Source of the DNA: Archegozetes longisetosus
Lineage: Eukaryota; Arthropoda; Arachnida; Sarcoptiformes; Trhypochthoniidae
Direction of reading: 5' to 3'
Assembly: GCA_018873245.2 (NCBI GenBank)
Contig: JAEMBT020000008.1
Location: forward strand, 9,268,238 to 9,332,237
DNA length: 64,000 nucleotides
Positions 57,611 to 64,000 of this stretch are shown here, piece after piece (the stretch's first letter is position 1; each line of letters opens with the position of its first letter). The translations under genes and the position numbers were made by a program. The notes beneath the pieces were generated by a model. The model saw only the letters and a program-made list of their open reading frames with translations. It was not told the DNA's origin and ran no database searches.

Positions 57611-60600
57611 ACTCTTGGTTAGGATATAAAGTAGCTAAGTTTTAAAGTGATGTTACATGTAAAGATAAAAATCAATTTACGTGTTTAAATAAGATTATTA
57701 GCAAATGAACAAATTTTTTATTCAAAAAGTTACTTTAATCTCAATATAGAATCATTGATAATAGTGAAAAATAGTTATTAAAATGAATAATAAGGAGAGT
57801 AAAACAACAAAATACAAACCCTAGAGATATCAAGTTTTCTTATTTCGAAACTTCAGCAAAATTATAGTAATCATAATAAATGAATATCTAGTCAGAGATA
57901 AGAGTTTTACTCTGAATTTTTATTAAATTTTATTACTTTTCCCAGAATATTCTCCGTGGGAGGCATTAAATTAAATTTTTTATTCTTTTTTTCTTCAAAA
58001 TATTCTATTATTTAACTTGAATCCAGAAAAATGTATCAAATTTTACATTTACAGCAATTTTCATTACATGCAAATTCTATAGCACTCCGGAAAATATGAT
58101 AATCACTCTCAAACTTAATAGAATATTCATTGAGTCGTTACTTAAATTGAATCTTTTTTATAGATACTGTTGTTATTCTTTCTTTATTTTATTCATAGGA
58201 ATAGATTATCATTTTAAAAATTTCTATATATTTCCAGTTTATGATTCAATTGATTTTAATGAGAACCATTCTGTCTTCTAAAAGTCTATTCTATTTTTGA
58301 ACTCATCTTATTATATTCTTATCACAAGAACTTTTTTTAAAATTCTTTAGACATGATTTTTTGTTCGAAAGGCTAATCAGCGAGTACTGAACGGCTCTTA
58401 TTTCAAAGCAATTTGACCGAGCCTAAAATTTTAAACGCAATATCATACCTCTTATAATATACTAAAGCTCATGTTCAGTAATTACTAAAGCTCTCGTACT
58501 TCTCATCTATTCAAACATGACTTGAAAAACAATTTTAGTTGAATATTGTTCTGATGGAACCTATTCTGCTATCGTGTTAGATAAGTATCGGTGGCGTTAG
58601 CTGCAAGACTAAGTCTGACTCTTTGATTGATCATTTCAGTTTTTGGAAACTTTATATAACGAAACAAAAATAGCTCTGTTTTTGGCAATTAATAGATAAG
58701 AATCAGTCGAAAGATCGATCACTTCCAGTTTGAAAATTTTGCTTTAAGTACTTAGGAATAGATTATTTGATTTTTTAGGAACAAGTTAGAGAAAAAGTTG
58801 AAGATTTTTCTTTTTAATTGCTGAGAAAAGTTCGTTAGCATTAATGGAGCGAAATGTGTTTAAACAATCAATTGTTAATTATATGTCAACATTATTAACT
58901 AAAGCAGTGCCAAAAGATTGTAAAACCTCTGGTAATAAATACCAAAAAGTATTTGTCTTTACGCCAAATAATCGGCAACAGAAAGACAGTAAAATTCTGT
59001 TATTTTTCTAATAGCTAGGAATAAAACGTTTTTTATTGTTAATAAAATTGTAGAAAAGTCTAAATAACTATAGCACATTATGTAACTAAATATTAAAATC
59101 ATACGATCAATTATGCGTAAGATCCATTTTATTGATTTAAATTAGAGTAATTTATGAGCAAATAAAAATTACATTTTATTATCAATAATAAAAAATGTTT
59201 TGTTAGCTAAAACTTAATGAGCTTGTGTGCAATTTTTTATTAGTCTTTTCACATCAATTTCAATGAACTTGATCTTAGCTTTCTTGCCCTTTTACAGCTT
59301 TAATCATTATGTAATTTAAAGTGATTTTTACCAGTTTAAAATAACAAAATTCAAATCTAAGTCATTCTTAAAATTGTGTCTAAATTTAAGTTAGCAAACA
59401 TTAATCTTAATTAAATTGTCACACATTTCAATGGTTACAACTTGTTATACGAAAGTAAAGTAACCTTTTTCTTCTTGTTTTACACATTTTTATTTTTCTT
59501 ATTTTTACATAGAGTTTTATTTTTGTTTAGCTAAAAGCGATCCATTTTAAAGCAAATTTGAACTATTTTCTTATTATTTGTCCAAAACATGCGACTAAAT
59601 TCAATTGCAAACTCATTCTAAGCCTTGTGATTAAATAAAGCATAGCATCGAATAGTGATTAGTGAGGATTTTAAGCCACCCCAAGTCTCGATCCTATAAA
59701 ACTTGAAAACTTTTACATTAATTCTAAAGGTGTTTGAAAATATGAGATAATCTTAATGAAAACAAGTGAAAAAATGTCTTATCTCGTCAAATTATTTTAA
59801 TATTTAATGATATAAATGTGATTTGAAGCCTTAAAATGTAAAAATCCATTTATTTACTCATAAAACTTACGTAGAAGATGTGTCAAATTGTATTATAGCT
59901 TCATTTTTTCTCAAATACTGCATCAAAATAGAATATTTTAGATAGCAGTGATTACAGTTATGGTATTTGGTTGCAATTGGGAATTAGTTATAAAAATATG
60001 CTTATAGTAATAGAGTGAGAGACAAAATGAATTCATTTTCAAGTGCATCATATTTTTATTACAGACTTAAGTGGACAGATGTCTGTCTAAGAAAGCTGTG
60101 AAATATGATATGATATGTGTTATCGTTGACTAGAAAAGCGCTCATTTTCAGCCCATACTGAATATTACTGAAACTATAATCATTTCTAGTACTAAATTTT
60201 CTTTTCTTCGTTTGATTGCAATAAACACCTGCATTTAATGCTATTCTTTGTCATTGATAATCATTATTAAAAATAAGTTTTCACTTCAAACCCAGCTCTT
60301 ATTCTATTTTAAGTACGGTTCCACAAATTTCCCTTTCAATCTAATCAATGATTTTGTATAAGAAATAAAAACTTACATATCGTTAGCAACAGAAATTTCG
60401 AGAAAAAAATGTGCGATTGGATGTGAATGAAAACTAGTTCTCAAAGGTGTGGGAGAGAAAAGCTACGAAGAAAAGTTTAGAAATCATCTTGCTGCGAATC
60501 GAGTCGCTAAACTTTTTTTAAGTGAAAAATAAAAACATGAAAATCTCTAAATGGAAGATAAAAGTTAACAAAACTCCTACACAATAACATTCAAAAGCAA

Positions 60601-62430
60601 AATAAAGACCCAAAAATCCAAAGCTGTTTCGATCAATCAATCTTTATTGGCATTCAGTCATCAGCTGAAAAAAGTCTAGCTTCCAAAAATAGTCACATAG
60701 TCTGCAATAGACATACGCTCAAACTGCATACAAGCTTAGAGTCCATGCACTCAATGTGTGGCATATTTTACTTATCATTTTCTACCAGATATTAGATTCG
60801 AAAAAGTCTCAAAGAATCCTTGATATGTAAGTTAGCCTTAGCTTTAATCTATGACTAGCCTTAAACTGCAAGCTGTCTCGCAATTAAATGTTTGGCTTAA
60901 AGAGCAAGATAAATAACGCCATAAAAGCCGTGACTTGTGCTGCTCTTTCTCCAGCAATAGATTCAATTTTAAAGTTGAATATAAGTGATAAGTTAGGAAA
61001 AAATACATTATATTTTCGATTTAATCTCAGCTTGACTGGTATAAGGGCAACAGTTTAGAAATTGTTAGTTAAAGAAATTTTTTAGTTAAGCGATTAGTGA
61101 CTAATTTAGTACGAGTTTCTCTACTAATAATCTGAACGCATCATTTGAACTTCCTTTCGGTTATGCCAAATCTGTTAGGCCTCCACTGTATCCAAGGGCT
61201 TATTGTATGGCTCTTTTAGATGCCTGAAGAGATGACCGTTAAAAGTGTTTACGGGTTGGGTTCAGATAAACTTTTTTGTCAGCTTTACTGCTCTTCTATG
61301 ACTGTCATTATTGTAAATCTCGCTCAAATTCAGATTATTATAGATTTTTATACGTTATAAATTGGGCTAACCATAACTATTTTTAAGTTAAAGTTAACGT
61401 CTTTTTAAAATGCCCCTAATTTAACTTGAAAAGTATTGTTAGTTAACTTGATTTATAATTATGACGGGCCTTAAAAATCATTAAAACCTTTTTCTCAGTA
61501 ATAACTCAGATTTGTTCCTCTCTTATAGACAAAACTATTGAGATATCATTGAAATGTCTTTCAATATGAGGAAAAGTTAGCATTATGATGCTATTCTCAG
61601 AAGGAGTGGTTCGCACAAACTTTTTTCTGTCAATTTCTTTTTCACTGTTGCAGTTTTAAGCCTGTTTGAAAATTTGCGCTTAGCTTAACTATTTAATTAT
61701 TTGTCTGGTTTTTTCGTACTCATTTCTGGTTAAGTCGTCATGTTTTCCAGAATCACTTGATGTGTGGTTACGTGAGCCCGAAATGAAGATAGTACTCAAT
61801 ATCTATATTCGTATTTGTATTGCTATACCTATGGCAAAAAAGTACTGCTAACAGTTGTTTCTATGCATTTATACCGTTAAAAATTAAAATTTCTATAAAA
61901 TAGTAGCTGTACTAGTACTAAAATATATTAATAATTAATTATTAGATCTCATCCAAATAATATTTCATTCCTAGATAGCTATCATTTTATAAATATTTAA
62001 TTCTAAAACTTCGCGAATGTGTAAAACTTTTTAGAATTTATGTAAAATCAGTTAAGTTTTGAGATAAAATCAAAATCTAGTTATAAATGAGCAGCGGTTG
62101 AGAGAGCTGACTAAATATTAAAGCAATTAATCTAAAAAAAGTTTGAAAGCAAACAATTGGGAAAGATTTAATTTAATCGAACGCTTAAAAATTGACTAAT
62201 TTTCTGGTGTTGTCAAGGCTTAGGCATAACCCATATATAAATTTAATGAAGTTTATGACCATGAATTCTCATAATAACCTCTTTGAGCACTTTTTGTTCT
62301 TGTAATATACAGCAACTCGTTCCTTCTTCTGCCTTAATATGCTTTACTAACAAGTATGCAATCGTTATAATAGTCATGACTTTGAAAAGTCTTTTCTTCT
62401 TATTTTTACTTCCATTAAAGTGATTATATA
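57611..62430. other. Long intergenic region; nothing recognised
   Basis: AT-rich DNA with many homopolymer tracts. There are no ORFs with recognisable domains, no splice-consistent coding series and no clear inverted-repeat element. Confidence 0.35.
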
Positions 62431-62489
62431 TAGCTATATATATATGTATATATGTATGTATGTATATATATATAACTATATATATACTT
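62426..62489. repeat. TA/TATG microsatellite
   Basis: Irregular TATATA/TATGTATG tract. Confidence 0.85.
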
Positions 62490-63556
62490 ATGCCAAAGTC
62501 TATTAAACAAGGGATCAATTAATTACTGTTGATTTTGAAGGATAAAAGTTTTACGTAAAATAAGATATTATTATGAAGTGAAACTAAATTGTAAAAGATT
62601 TTGACAGATTTTCAAGTTGAGCTAATGTTTGTGCGAGTTGGATGGATAGGAAGAAAGATTGTTTTGAGTAATAAATCAAAGTAGTGTTTATAAAGAGAAA
62701 GAGTACGCGTAATCAACTATTTGAAAATATAGGAAATCAAAATCTCATTTTACAGCTAACAGTTGAAGGTTATTGCGATTTATTTTTACGACCAAACTCT
62801 ATATTTTGCTATTTTATCATTCCTGGTTAATGCAAACACGCGTAAATGGGGTTCTCCTTGGATTCTGATGAATAATTTTGATAATTTAGATACACTTTTT
62901 TGCGTTCATGAATCATAAGCTCTCTTTGAGATAACATATGGTTTTTGTTTCTCTAAACGGCTCGTCTAACTCTTGTTCCTCAACGAGAAAATATTTTTTA
63001 ACTTATTATTTGTTATTTATTTTCTCATTTTCTATCAAATGATTGGATGCGGGCTATTTTTTATAGCGCTTTTTTACTATTGTGTTCAGTTATTGTGGAC
63101 TGAATTTGAAATTTAAAGCAAATATGTTTTTGTTTGTACAGGAAGAGCTGAGACTACTAAACGATAATCTTATTTTTCTATGAGATTTACCGCAGAATAA
63201 CTCCAGTTATTTATTAATAAATCATAAGTTTTGTTAAACAATTTTGTTTCAATATTTACACTAGACATATCAGAAAACAGATACCAAAGTTAAAAAGAGG
63301 GCTCATTTTTCCTATATTTATACTAGAATTTAAGGTTAAAATAGATTTCACTTTCGTTTTGAGGCTTTGAACGCATTTTTATCAATTTCCATGCATTCTA
63401 GTTGTATATGATATGAGTGCATGTATGAAAACATATTGGAAGGCATACGAAGCACACGCTTAGCAACAAGTTTTTTGTTTAACTATTGGATGACTTCTAG
63501 AAAAGGGTATTTTAATTCACCCATTCGGTTGAAAGAGAACATCATTGTTATTAACA

Positions 63557-63582
<26 letters not shown>
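63557..63582. repeat. (AT)13 microsatellite
   Basis: Uninterrupted AT dinucleotide repeat. A plus-strand ORF (63421-63753) reads through it and is judged fortuitous. Confidence 0.95.
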
Positions 63583-63588
<6 letters not shown>

Positions 63589-64000
63589 GGGGGTTTGTTA
63601 AATAAATTTTCGTATTACATAATAGAAACAAGTTTTAACAAATGCCATATGCAAAAACCTTTTTCAAAAATAAATAAATATTTCCTCAAATCATTAGTAG
63701 ACCAAAGTTTGTGCTCCAAACTAGAGTTGGTTTTGAGTAGACTTACGCTTTAATTGAATACTAGGTTCGAGTTTATTTTCATAATTGAATTTGGTTTGGC
63801 TTTAAAACTAATTGACAAACTTATCAAAATAAATAGAAACAATTTAAAGCTTACATCCAAACCACTCAATGAACTCATTGATTATTGTGATTATTCTTCA
63901 TTAAAGCTCATTTTAAGACCTGATAAATAAAACATCACTTTCAATATCCTCGCTATAGATATAATTATTTTCCATACAGATACACACTTTCATCAAATGC
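63583..64000. other. Right edge; nothing recognised
   Basis: AT-rich DNA without supported features up to the window end. Confidence 0.35.

Noticed and set aside
62243..62518. 91-codon minus-strand ORF
   Set aside because: N-terminal part is a translated TA/TATG microsatellite; nothing recognisable after it.
63421..63753. 110-codon plus-strand ORF
   Set aside because: Runs through an (AT)n tract (YIYIYIYI); no recognisable domain or splice context.

Overview
This is AT-rich, intron-containing eukaryotic nuclear DNA. The mix of genes suggests a small-genome chelicerate, most likely an acariform (trombidiform) mite: a gustatory-receptor-like 7TM protein, an NRF-6-type acyltransferase, a secreted cysteine-rich protein, an SLC26 C-terminus and a giant ankyrin/latrotoxin-type protein, mostly with short introns. 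The organism is an inference, because no rRNA or mitochondrial marker is present.

Layout. 0-0.2 kb: the last exon of an SLC26 anion transporter (STAS domain). 3.8-10.7 kb: a transposon-rich block with a tRNA-derived SINE, a hAT element with a perfect 8-bp target-site duplication (TSD) and a transposase remnant, two short hAT-type elements (one with a perfect TSD), a pogo-like MITE and a larger inverted-repeat element. 10.7-18.4 kb, minus strand: one very long intronless ankyrin-repeat gene with a latrotoxin-type C-terminal region. Its 5' half is an almost perfectly homogenised 99/93-bp array carrying seven single-base frameshifts. 19-27 kb: more mobile DNA, namely a foldback with arms of about 285 bp, a hAT element with a decayed and internally deleted BED/hAT ORF and a nested TA-flanked MITE, and a 2.8-kb transposon with long inverted repeats, a perfect 8-bp TSD and a DDE-like, CXC-tailed transposase. 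28.9-31.6 kb: a 10-bp minisatellite and nested inverted-repeat elements.

32-48 kb is the host gene island. A decayed duplicate of two NRF-6 3' exons (minus) precedes a four-exon plus-strand gene that I reconstruct as a secreted protein made of four tandem dynein-light-chain-like domains. An eight-exon, 960-residue NRF-6-like acyltransferase (minus) and a four-exon, 260-residue secreted cysteine-rich protein (plus) follow. For all three intact gene models every splice phase closes exactly, which is the main support for them. 49-51.2 kb holds further inverted-repeat elements. 51.7-56.4 kb holds a gustatory-receptor-like gene with a six-TM first exon and a probable distant terminal exon. 56.4-64 kb appears non-coding.

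The genes do not form one pathway. The most unusual items are the secreted tandem dynein-light-chain-like protein, the homogenised ankyrin array, and the dense set of transposons whose target-site duplications can be read directly.
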